A stretch of DNA of 7,612 bases. Origin: Candidatus Omnitrophota bacterium (GTDB taxonomy: Bacteria > Omnitrophota > Gorgyraeia > Gygaellales > Profunditerraquicolaceae). Where the stretch lies: assembly GCA_030691585.1 (NCBI GenBank), contig JAUYEC010000173.1, forward strand, positions 1 through 7,612, written 5' to 3'. This document shows positions 1 through 5,390 of the stretch, piece after piece. Under the pieces are notes generated by a model that had not been told where the DNA came from, searched no databases, and was given only the letters and a program-made list of their open reading frames with translations. The position numbers were made by a program, and so were the translations under genes. Each line of letters opens with the position of its first letter. The stretch's first letter is position 1.

Positions 1-52
1 ATTTGGCAAGGCTTAAATTCTTGGCCTCTAATCTTACGCTACAGCCACGATC

Positions 53-319
53 TTAATTCAAGCCATACCAAACCCTGCCTGCCGGCAAGGCAGGCATTAC
101 TTTTTCAAGATTACTTTTACAGGTATTATAAGACATTACCAACTCCCACGGATGTATATAATTTTTAGTTTCTGCGCGGGCTAATTCTTTAGCGTGCTCT
201 TCGGCGAAAATCTGGGCATCGAGGGTCTGCATATCTATAGCGTACGCTGAACCGCAAAAAATCAACACTATCACCATCGCGCATAATACTTTTTTAAACC
301 AAAACCTTGTTAAAAACAT
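53..319 (-). CDS. small secreted protein of unknown function
   Basis: This encodes 88 residues. The ATG at 317-319 is chosen over a TTG two codons upstream because AAAGGAG (327-333) lies 7 nt before the ATG, while the TTG would fall inside that spacer. Residues 1-27 form a classical signal peptide: basic FWFKK, a hydrophobic stretch, and AYA before the cut. The predicted mature part is about 61 residues. It has a charged helical stretch (AEEHAKELARAE, 39-50), then KNYIHPWELVMSYNTC, with a single cysteine near residue 67. I recognise no family. The last dozen residues (about PALPAGR onward) are encoded by a GC-rich palindrome, so the native C-terminus may have been replaced or extended. The gene lies 82 nt after the lipoprotein run. 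The gap holds a T8 tract on the coding strand (344-351) but only a poor hairpin before it, so read-through and a separate promoter are both possible. It is real as a reading frame; the role is unknown. Confidence 0.6.
   Translation of the reverse strand: MFLTRFWFKKVLCAMVIVLIFCGSAYAIDMQTLDAQIFAEEHAKELARAETKNYIHPWELVMSYNTCKSNLEKVMPALPAGRVWYGLN
76..96. repeat. GC-rich palindromic element in the end of a gene
   Basis: TGCCTGCC (76-83) and GGCAGGCA (89-96) are exact reverse complements around a 5-nt centre GGCAA. The 80-87 core TGCCGGCA is itself a palindrome. It is far more GC-rich than the flanking A/T-rich sequence and encodes ALPAG near the C-terminus of the small secreted protein. No T tract follows on the coding strand, so it does not look like an intrinsic terminator. 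It resembles short dispersed palindromes scattered in many bacterial genomes. Its dispersal here is inferred, as only one copy is in the window. Confidence 0.6.
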
Positions 320-326
320 TTCCAAA

Positions 327-333
327 CTCCTTT
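327..333 (-). promoter_or_regulatory. ribosome binding site deciding the start of the small secreted protein
   Basis: The coding strand reads AAAGGAG followed by 7 nt and ATG (319). This is the best Shine-Dalgarno match for this gene and excludes the upstream TTG as start. Confidence 0.75.
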
Positions 334-401
334 GTTATTCCGCAAAAAAAATAGCAGCATTTACACCCTAACAAAAGCTTAATTCTCTAAGAATGCAGGC
401 C

Positions 402-1175
402 TTAACGATTCTGTCTGTGTTCAATCATAATCGTAAAAGCCTTCCTGCCTTCTTTTATATCACTGGGGAAAGGCGGAAACGGCGCTGAATCCTTTACCGC
501 TTTCATGACTGCTTCTCTCAATGCCGGATCTTCGGAAGAGTTACCCAGGATCTCAACACTCTCCAGCGTCCCATCAGATAATATATTAACACCTGCATTT
601 ATGGCGCCACCAGGCACATCTTTGGATATAACAGTATTTTTGACGATGGTTTTATATAATAATCGGTAGTATTCTGAATAGGAGCTGGGCCGCGATAATA
701 CATCTATGGCTACGACTTTGCCCTCATCCGCCCTTTCTTCTTTCTTTACCTCTTCAACTTGCTCCTTCGCCGGCTGGCTCTCCTTTTTTTCTCCATACCC
801 TAAGGATTTCAACGTAACATTTACCGCATTGGGCGACAGCTGATAAGCAGCACCCGTGGAGTAATCAATAGCTATACCGATGAGGCCGCCGATAAAAAGA
901 TTGCCCCATATCCAGCCGTCCGTTGTCCTTATGAGCGTTACTTCTACCGGCTCATAACCGTCCTTCTCAAACCTTAATATAACCATCGGCTCTGAACGGG
1001 AAAGATTAATTACCCCGGGCGTTTCTACTTTGATCATGTTTACCGACACAGTCGCGCCGCTTGGATAGGATTTAACCGGTATTTTCTGCCTTCCTCCATG
1101 GATAATGGTCGCGCAACCAACCAAGGTCATTATCAAAATAGACAAAAAGATAAACTTACTGTATCGCTTTATCAT
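402..1175 (-). CDS. outer-membrane lipoprotein with PEGA and TonB C-terminal domains
   Basis: This encodes 257 residues starting at an ATG preceded by AGGAGG with 6-nt spacing. A lipoprotein signal peptide ends in lipobox LVGC (18-21). The residue after the lipidated Cys21 is Ala, which favours the outer membrane under E. coli sorting rules. Residues about 30-85 read as a PEGA-type beta domain (VKSYPSGATVSVN, then RFEKDGYEPVEVTL). A glycine-rich hydrophobic stretch follows (GNLFIGGLIGIAIDYSTGAA, 91-110), a form common in PEGA lipoproteins. Then comes a Lys/Glu-rich linker (about 128-152). Residues about 175-253 match the TonB C-terminal pattern: GVNILSDGTLESVEILGNSS, a helix with ALREAVMKAV, and the APFPPFP motif. 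TonB-C normally binds TonB boxes or peptidoglycan and is delivered from the inner membrane. Here it is tethered by lipid with a short linker, so energy coupling is unlikely and a structural or binding role is more plausible. It lies 30 nt downstream of the RcsF-like gene in the same operon. Confidence 0.85.
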   Translation of the reverse strand: MIKRYSKFIFLSILIMTLVGCATIIHGGRQKIPVKSYPSGATVSVNMIKVETPGVINLSRSEPMVILRFEKDGYEPVEVTLIRTTDGWIWGNLFIGGLIGIAIDYSTGAAYQLSPNAVNVTLKSLGYGEKKESQPAKEQVEEVKKEERADEGKVVAIDVLSRPSSYSEYYRLLYKTIVKNTVISKDVPGGAINAGVNILSDGTLESVEILGNSSEDPALREAVMKAVKDSAPFPPFPSDIKEGRKAFTIMIEHRQNR

Positions 1176-1181
1176 CAGTTT

Positions 1182-1187
1182 CCTCCT
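1182..1187 (-). promoter_or_regulatory. strong ribosome binding site of the PEGA/TonB-C lipoprotein
   Basis: The coding strand reads AGGAGG, 6 nt before the ATG at 1175, in a 30-nt intergenic gap. This is one of the best Shine-Dalgarno matches in the window and suggests independent, efficient initiation within the operon. Confidence 0.75.
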
Positions 1188-1205
1188 CGTATAATCGGTT
1201 CCGGC

Positions 1206-1610
1206 CTATTCATATGCCGCGTCAGATCTCAAAGTTTTTACTTTTTCTCTGTCTTTAAAACGCAGAAATTCGGCTTTTGCCCTATAGCAACTGGACCAGA
1301 TATCAAACCCGCGCTCATAGGTTATATTTATCAAATCGGCCCCTAATGCGCACGCTTCTTGCTTAAAAATACCTAATACATACCCCTTCCCGCATTCCAA
1401 CGAAAACCCGGTATCCCCGGATTTAACGCTGCCCAATACCTCCATATCATTTTTATTATATTGGAGGTCTTTCTTAATGGGAATAGAACAGCCGAGATAG
1501 GCGTTTTTATTTGAGATATCTTTTACGTCATAACCGTATCGGGTTATCACAGAAGCACAACCCGCCAACAGAATAATGTTGATAAACAAAACTGCCTCTC
1601 GAATCTTCAT
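1206..1610 (-). CDS. small lipoprotein, RcsF-like four-cysteine fold
   Basis: This encodes 134 residues. The start is the ATG at 1608-1610, giving an ATGA overlap with the upstream stop and a GGGGGA element (1618-1623) 7 nt before it. The longer frame starting at 1634 only adds residues overlapping the upstream gene. The signal peptide ends in LLAGC with the lipidated residue at Cys18. The mature part has exactly four cysteines (41, 73, 87, 108). Its order resembles RcsF/DUF4156-type lipoproteins: LGSVKSGD (59-66), a helix with ACALGADLINI (86-96), and CYRAKAEF (108-115), comparable to RcsF's LGEVSGD, KANAVLLHS and CYRQAV. RcsF folds with two disulfides and senses envelope stress. I claim a similar fold, not the same role, since no Rcs partners are visible. 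The similarity is from memory of the pattern and could be coincidental. Confidence 0.8.
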   Translation of the reverse strand: MKIREAVLFINIILLAGCASVITRYGYDVKDISNKNAYLGCSIPIKKDLQYNKNDMEVLGSVKSGDTGFSLECGKGYVLGIFKQEACALGADLINITYERGFDIWSSCYRAKAEFLRFKDREKVKTLRSDAAYE

Positions 1611-2062
1611 TGATTTGTCCCCCGGTTTGACCACGAAGATACAGGAGCAACGTATCGATAATTTTTGACAACATCAGAGACCTGGCTTTTCGGGATTTCC
1701 CTAAGGGTTGAAAAGGGTTCGGAATATTCTATAAAAAGCTCCTGTCCTTCTTTAATCTCGATCTCCGTGATAAAACGTTGGTAGTTACCGTTTTCAAAAG
1801 TCAGCCGATATACACCCGGAGATAGGTATGTATAGGAATATCCCATCGCCGTTAACTTAACAAATGGCCTACGATCGATTTTTACAGTCGGAACTAAAGC
1901 CCCTAATGACGCTTTCGACCTAAAAACATACAGGGTTCCCATATCATTCGATGGCAGAGGCGCCTCTTTAAATAATGGGCCGCTTGCATATGTAGCGCAC
2001 CCCGATAACAGAACAAGAATGCCGGCAAAAACAAGCATCTTATGATTAATCTCGTAGGCCAT
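1607..2062 (-). CDS. lipoprotein with DUF2846-like domain
   Basis: This encodes 151 residues. The chosen ATG (2060-2062) lies one base after the upstream TAG, with a weak GGA element before it. The 84-nt longer frame would lie wholly inside the upstream gene. An alternative ATG eight codons in (2038) would leave the signal peptide without a basic start. The lipobox LSGC puts the lipidated residue at Cys22. Residues about 41-115 follow the DUF2846 pattern: GTLYVFRSKAS, a strand with VKIDRRPFVKL, a YLSPGVYRLTF strand, then IEIKEGQELFIEY. DUF2846 proteins are small beta-sandwich lipoproteins or exported proteins with no established function. The C-terminus (about 125-151) is polar and probably disordered. 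Its stop overlaps the next start (ATGA), indicating translational coupling. Confidence 0.85.
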   Translation of the reverse strand: MAYEINHKMLVFAGILVLLSGCATYASGPLFKEAPLPSNDMGTLYVFRSKASLGALVPTVKIDRRPFVKLTAMGYSYTYLSPGVYRLTFENGNYQRFITEIEIKEGQELFIEYSEPFSTLREIPKSQVSDVVKNYRYVAPVSSWSNRGTNQ

Positions 2063-2063
2063 T

Positions 2064-2495
2064 CTATTCCGGAATATTCGCAACATGAAATTTACTATCA
2101 TTTGTAACGTCGATGACCTCAGGAAACCATTTATCACCGACCACAAAGAAACCCGCCCCTTTTGATTTCAACATATATGTATGTCCGCCAATAGCATCGA
2201 GATATTTTTTGTTGGTCATGTTATAATACATTAGCAGATTTTGACCTGAAATATGAAACCATACTTCATGCCGTCCGGGCTGAAGTAAAACGTACCGTGC
2301 GCTGCGGGGAATATATTTTCCATCACATGCCGTGACAGTCAAAGACATTTTTTGCTTAACTATAAGCACTGCTATTTGTGATCTGTCTCTGGCCTCGCTA
2401 TAATTTTTTATGACGGACGGCCCCGCGCCTGCGCAGCCAATAAGTAAAAAAAGGCAGCAGCATGAAGCAAAGAAAAATGCAATATTTTTTCTCAC
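2064..2495 (-). CDS. lipoprotein of unknown function, beta-rich
   Basis: This encodes 143 residues starting at GTG (2493-2495). AAAGAG (2503-2508) is 7 nt upstream of that GTG, whereas the TTG two codons earlier sits directly against it. The nearby ATG (2496-2498) is out of frame and meets TGA at once. The signal peptide MRKNIAFFFASCC... ends in lipobox LIGC, with the lipidated residue at Cys21. The mature part begins with SVIKNYSEARDRSQIAVLIV. It continues with a LLQPGRHEVWFHIS strand-turn-strand and a later GHTYMLKS strand, a layout shared with DUF2846 and PEGA-type lipoproteins. It therefore looks like a distant cousin of the following gene product, perhaps from an old duplication. It lies 44 nt after the LptC-like gene and 1 nt before the next start. 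No catalytic motif is seen. Confidence 0.8.
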   Translation of the reverse strand: MRKNIAFFFASCCCLFLLIGCAGAGPSVIKNYSEARDRSQIAVLIVKQKMSLTVTACDGKYIPRSARYVLLQPGRHEVWFHISGQNLLMYYNMTNKKYLDAIGGHTYMLKSKGAGFFVVGDKWFPEVIDVTNDSKFHVANIPE

Positions 2496-2502
2496 ATCCA
2501 AT

Positions 2503-2508
2503 CTCTTT
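2503..2508 (-). promoter_or_regulatory. ribosome binding site selecting a GTG start
   Basis: The coding strand reads AAAGAG with 7 nt to GTG (2493-2495). It is a moderate Shine-Dalgarno match, but it discriminates against the adjacent TTG, which would have almost no spacing. Confidence 0.5.
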
Positions 2509-2539
2509 ATTTCGCGTTCAACCCGTGCTTTTGGCCGCT

Positions 2540-2887
2540 TTATTTGAATACAAATATCACATTCCCGGCCTCGTCTAAGAGCCGGCGGCTGGCCGGCTCG
2601 TAGGATGCAACTTTAAAGTGCCGTTTCTCTAATTGCTCACCGTTTTCATATAAAGTAAAATCGGCATCCTCCAACAGTATAACCTTGGCAATGCCGAGTT
2701 CAAAAAAACCGATGCGTTTATTCGCGAATTTAGCCTTGGCGGCTTCGATAGAGAAAATTCTCTTGCCGTGCTCCACCCTTTCAATAACCAGGCCCTCAAA
2801 TCCCGAGTCTTCAACGGCTATCGCCCGCAGCGGAAGTAAAACCAGGCAGAGAAACAAAAAAACTGCTACATTACGCGTCCAAGCCAT
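2540..2887 (-). CDS. LptC-like periplasmic protein
   Basis: This encodes 115 residues from the ATG at 2885-2887, 7 nt after the upstream stop, with an AGG element 6 nt before it. A second candidate is the ATG at 2914 (124 residues). It overlaps the upstream gene but has GGAGG about 11 nt before it, so the start is unsettled. Residues 1-24 form a signal peptide (MAWTRNVAVFLF... ending AIA). The mature part is one domain that reads like LptC, the jellyroll periplasmic component of lipopolysaccharide export. It has GLVIERVEHGKRIFSIEA, then AKAKFANKRIGFFEL, ADFTLYENGEQLEKRHF, and a closing LLDEAGNVIFVF that matches the family's GxV strand. LptC usually sits beside lptA, lptB or kdsC, none of which is here. 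It is also cleaved or only loosely anchored, so it may be a paralogue with another partner. The family call is by pattern only. Confidence 0.7.
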   Translation of the reverse strand: MAWTRNVAVFLFLCLVLLPLRAIAVEDSGFEGLVIERVEHGKRIFSIEAAKAKFANKRIGFFELGIAKVILLEDADFTLYENGEQLEKRHFKVASYEPASRRLLDEAGNVIFVFK

Positions 2888-2894
2888 AAATCGC

Positions 2895-5183
2895 CTATTC
2901 GTTGAATTTGCCATCCGGCAAAATGCCTCCGAACGTTTCATCCGGATAAGTACCGGCAATGACATTATTATTAGCGGCAAATTGCGGCATCAATGCCCGC
3001 ATATCTTTATAACGTAAAAAGAATTCTCCGAGGTTAACGCGGAACTCATCGCCTTGGTTAGCAGTAGATGGATCGATCAAGGTCTCTTTCATCAAATCCA
3101 GGTCCTGCAGCATTTTTACGTAGCGTCCAAGATTGACCAACGCGTCACCTTTCGCCGTCAATAGATCATCCGACTGATCGGCATCCTCGGTCTTAGCAAA
3201 ATAATCCGCTCCCGCGGCATAGCTTTTTACCATGCGCGAGAAGGCATCCCTTGCCAGATTCATCGAACGCGGGTGGCTCAAATATAATAAACGGGGATTC
3301 TGGCCTAAGGCATCCTGAATATGCGCTATTTGTTCATTCGGAGCGCCCGGGGCAAGCGTCTGTATATCCATATTGAGATCGTATGCCAACAGGCTTAAGA
3401 ACCCGGTGCGCGATAATTCCAAAGCGGATAAGATCGCGGAAGTATCCGTAAAATCAATTTCTTTCTTATTGCCGGTATAAAAACTGCTCTCCGGCGGGAA
3501 AAATTCACGATAGGCAGGCTTAACCTTGGAGAAATTACTCGCTGCATAATCAAAATAAGGCAAAAATACATCTTGCAAAAGGTAGGACGCGGAATCAACC
3601 TCAAATGCCCGCCTGAAATCAAACGGCTGGGTAAAAAAGTTGCCCGCGTTTATTACCTGATTAAGCCTTAGAGAAAAAACGCGTTCAGGAGTACCCATAA
3701 GAGATCTCTTTATATCTTTTAGCTCATCAACAAAAAGCAGGGCTTCTTTTTGATATTTCGGCAGCGGGCTTAAATTCAACAAATTATCCGGCCGCCTGTT
3801 TTGCTCGGAGAAAATATAAAAAAAACCGGCGCTGTAACTATCAATGGAAGCGACAAGCGCCTCCCTTGCCTGCAGAGAATGCGGAACAGATTTCACGCGC
3901 ATAAGGTCAGGATACAATTCCAGCAAACGCCATATAGTTGGATTTCCCGCCGCGAAAAGCGCCTTTATCTGCGCCGAATCAATGTCAACATCGCGCACAA
4001 GCATTTCATGCATAAAGGACTTAACCAACAAAAGTGTAGATTTAATAAGCGCTATGTCACCATAGTCTAAAGCTAGCTTGCCGGAACCGATAAATGGCGC
4101 TGTTATAGCTATCTGCGTAACAAAATTTTTATCGGCTAACGCTATATTCAGGTTCTTTATGGCAGCATTGAGCTCAGGAAGAATTTGTTTTGTTATGACA
4201 TCTTGTATGCTCCTGCCGCTGGGAGCGGATGCGGGCAGGTCAAAATTTGCAAAACCGGACGGGGTTTCAACCGCCAGATGAAACGGATCAAGATGAACTT
4301 TAGCCAAGGCAACGCTGCCGGGGCCCTTAAAACCCAAATCCTGCAGCATAGCGAATACTTCGTCCTGACTTAACAACTTGGCTAAGCGCATTAGCCCAAA
4401 ATAAAAATTAGCTTCCTTGTTTTTCGGATCAACATCCAACGCCTGCTTAAAATAATCGTAGGCGGCTTGGGCATTCTTTTCCGTTAATGCTTTTTTACCC
4501 AATCGGATGAGCTGATCCACCTTGCTTATTACCGTTACCAAAATAGACCGCTGTACCTCGTTACCCGCCAGATCCTTTACACGCGCGGATATTTCACATT
4601 CTCCTTGAGCCAAGGCGTCATTTTTGGGAATAACGCAAAGCGCTCCCAGGAAATTCATATTTTTGATATATTTGGTAACGTCTCTATTTCCGGCTGAAAT
4701 AGTCAATGAATGCAAATCGATTCCCGAACCTTTGTCGTCATATTTTAATTCAATCGCCGGGTCGGTGAAAACTTCTTCTTCGTCCTTCGGCGAGACGATT
4801 TCCAGGCTTGGTTTCAAGATATCCTTTAATTGCAAATCTTTCTGTACTGCCCGGCGGCCGGGCAAGATTAAGAGGATCGAGGATAATCGGGCGTATTCAT
4901 TTGCTGACACATTCACCGTGGCAGTCCTGAACCATAAAGAAATACCAACACGTATGCTATATTTACCGTTTATATCGCTTACCGCATTTGTAGTCTTATT
5001 TTGCACGTTCAGCGAAATCTGCGCGCCGGCGATTGGCTTAGCGGTAGCCTTATCGGTTATTTTCCCGGAAATAACCACCGCGTCATTCGGAGTGGCGGGC
5101 CTGCCTGACGACGCCCAGCAGGGATTCAGGACAATGCTAAAAACCAGGTTTACCGCGATGATAAACAATATGCTTTTCTTCAT
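2895..5183 (-). CDS. large secreted multidomain protein (carboxypeptidase-regulatory-like, Ig-like, TPR)
   Basis: This encodes 762 residues, with the start at ATG 5183 supported by AGGGAGGG 4 nt upstream. The signal peptide is MKKSILFIIA... with a cut near residues 24-25 (WAS). Residues about 36-119 match a carboxypeptidase-regulatory-like beta domain (VVISGKITDKATAKPIAGAQ, then SDINGKYSIRV). Residues about 125-219 form an Ig-like bacterial domain (SLEIVSPKDEEEVF, DDKGSGIDLHSLTI, VKDLAGNEV). About 222-270 is a TPR unit (AYDYFKQALDVDPKNKEANF). The remaining 490 or so residues are mostly helical with no family I recognise, ending TFGGILPDGKFNE. There is no lipobox, membrane helix or C-terminal sorting motif, so the protein is predicted to be periplasmic or released. 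As first gene of the operon it is the likely core or scaffold, with the small lipoproteins as partners. That is an inference from gene order only. Confidence 0.9.
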   Translation of the reverse strand: MKKSILFIIAVNLVFSIVLNPCWASSGRPATPNDAVVISGKITDKATAKPIAGAQISLNVQNKTTNAVSDINGKYSIRVGISLWFRTATVNVSANEYARLSSILLILPGRRAVQKDLQLKDILKPSLEIVSPKDEEEVFTDPAIELKYDDKGSGIDLHSLTISAGNRDVTKYIKNMNFLGALCVIPKNDALAQGECEISARVKDLAGNEVQRSILVTVISKVDQLIRLGKKALTEKNAQAAYDYFKQALDVDPKNKEANFYFGLMRLAKLLSQDEVFAMLQDLGFKGPGSVALAKVHLDPFHLAVETPSGFANFDLPASAPSGRSIQDVITKQILPELNAAIKNLNIALADKNFVTQIAITAPFIGSGKLALDYGDIALIKSTLLLVKSFMHEMLVRDVDIDSAQIKALFAAGNPTIWRLLELYPDLMRVKSVPHSLQAREALVASIDSYSAGFFYIFSEQNRRPDNLLNLSPLPKYQKEALLFVDELKDIKRSLMGTPERVFSLRLNQVINAGNFFTQPFDFRRAFEVDSASYLLQDVFLPYFDYAASNFSKVKPAYREFFPPESSFYTGNKKEIDFTDTSAILSALELSRTGFLSLLAYDLNMDIQTLAPGAPNEQIAHIQDALGQNPRLLYLSHPRSMNLARDAFSRMVKSYAAGADYFAKTEDADQSDDLLTAKGDALVNLGRYVKMLQDLDLMKETLIDPSTANQGDEFRVNLGEFFLRYKDMRALMPQFAANNNVIAGTYPDETFGGILPDGKFNE

Positions 5184-5187
5184 CTTG

Positions 5188-5195
5188 CCCTCCCT
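5188..5195 (-). promoter_or_regulatory. ribosome binding site of the large secreted protein
   Basis: The coding strand reads AGGGAGGG with 4 nt to the ATG at 5183. It is purine-rich and near-consensus, and it fixes the start of the first operon gene. Confidence 0.75.
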
Positions 5196-5200
5196 TAAAA

Positions 5201-5231
5201 TTTATACGAAACCCCTTCCGTATGCGCCCAA
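5201..5231 (-). promoter_or_regulatory. possible promoter of the envelope-protein operon
   Basis: A TATAAA box (5201-5206, coding strand) lies 19 nt from a poor TTGGGC -35 (5226-5231), which overlaps the T tract of the preceding terminator. Because a terminator closes the upstream transcript, the operon needs a promoter in this short space or upstream of the hairpin. Transcription would begin only about 10 nt before the ribosome binding site. Box quality is modest. Confidence 0.3.
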
Positions 5232-5258
5232 AAAAAATAGGGCCATTTTAATGACCCT
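5230..5258 (-). terminator. intrinsic terminator after the beta-hairpin repeat gene
   Basis: In minus-strand RNA, AGGGUCAUU pairs with AAUGGCCCU (9 pairs including one U-G) across a tiny AA centre, and the pairing is followed by A and then U8. The hairpin is 5239-5258 and the U tract is 5230-5237. It lies about 130 nt past the stop of the 334-residue gene and about 47 nt before the next start, so it separates two transcription units. In the plus direction the hairpin is followed only by TTT and has a C-A mismatch, so it acts best on the minus strand. Confidence 0.8.
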
Positions 5259-5370
5259 TTAGATATTGCATTGATTTTACGCGCGAAACAGGACAAAACC
5301 CCTCCTGGTTCTATCCCAAATTACCAATGAAACAAGCTTACCACATAAACCGCTAATTGACAAGGGTTTT

Positions 5371-5390
5371 TATTGCTGTTTATTGCTGTT
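5371..5390. repeat. 10-bp tandem duplication at a stop codon
   Basis: TATTGCTGTT occurs twice in direct succession. The last base touches the TAA stop of the 334-residue gene. It is probably a replication-slippage duplication with no evident function. Confidence 0.5.

Noticed and set aside
1..52. Possible terminator or gene at the left edge
   Set aside because: I see no stable hairpin with a T tract and no convincing coding segment in these bases.
340..401. Intrinsic terminator before the small secreted protein gene
   Set aside because: A T8 tract is present on the coding strand (344-351), but only weak 5-bp hairpins lie upstream and none is adjacent to it.
1098..1346. 82-codon plus-strand reading frame spanning two lipoprotein genes
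   Set aside because: It crosses a gene junction that has a strong minus-strand ribosome binding site, and its product has no recognisable features.
2063..2146. N-terminal extension of the DUF2846-like lipoprotein
   Set aside because: It lies entirely inside the upstream gene and would put 28 extra residues before the signal peptide.
2580..2598. Inverted repeat AGCCGGC / GCCGGCT in the LptC-like gene
   Set aside because: The encoded residues fit the domain pattern, no T tract follows, and seven-base GC arms can arise by chance.
2888..2980. N-terminal extension of the LptC-like protein, including an NRRFMAW stretch resembling a twin-arginine signal
   Set aside because: It mostly overlaps the upstream gene, and the spacing of the Tat consensus is wrong. 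Only the ATG at 2914 remains a fair alternative start.
4624..5262. 212-codon plus-strand reading frame
   Set aside because: It lies opposite the 762-residue gene, which has a signal peptide, recognisable domains and a ribosome binding site; the plus-strand translation has no family-like pattern.
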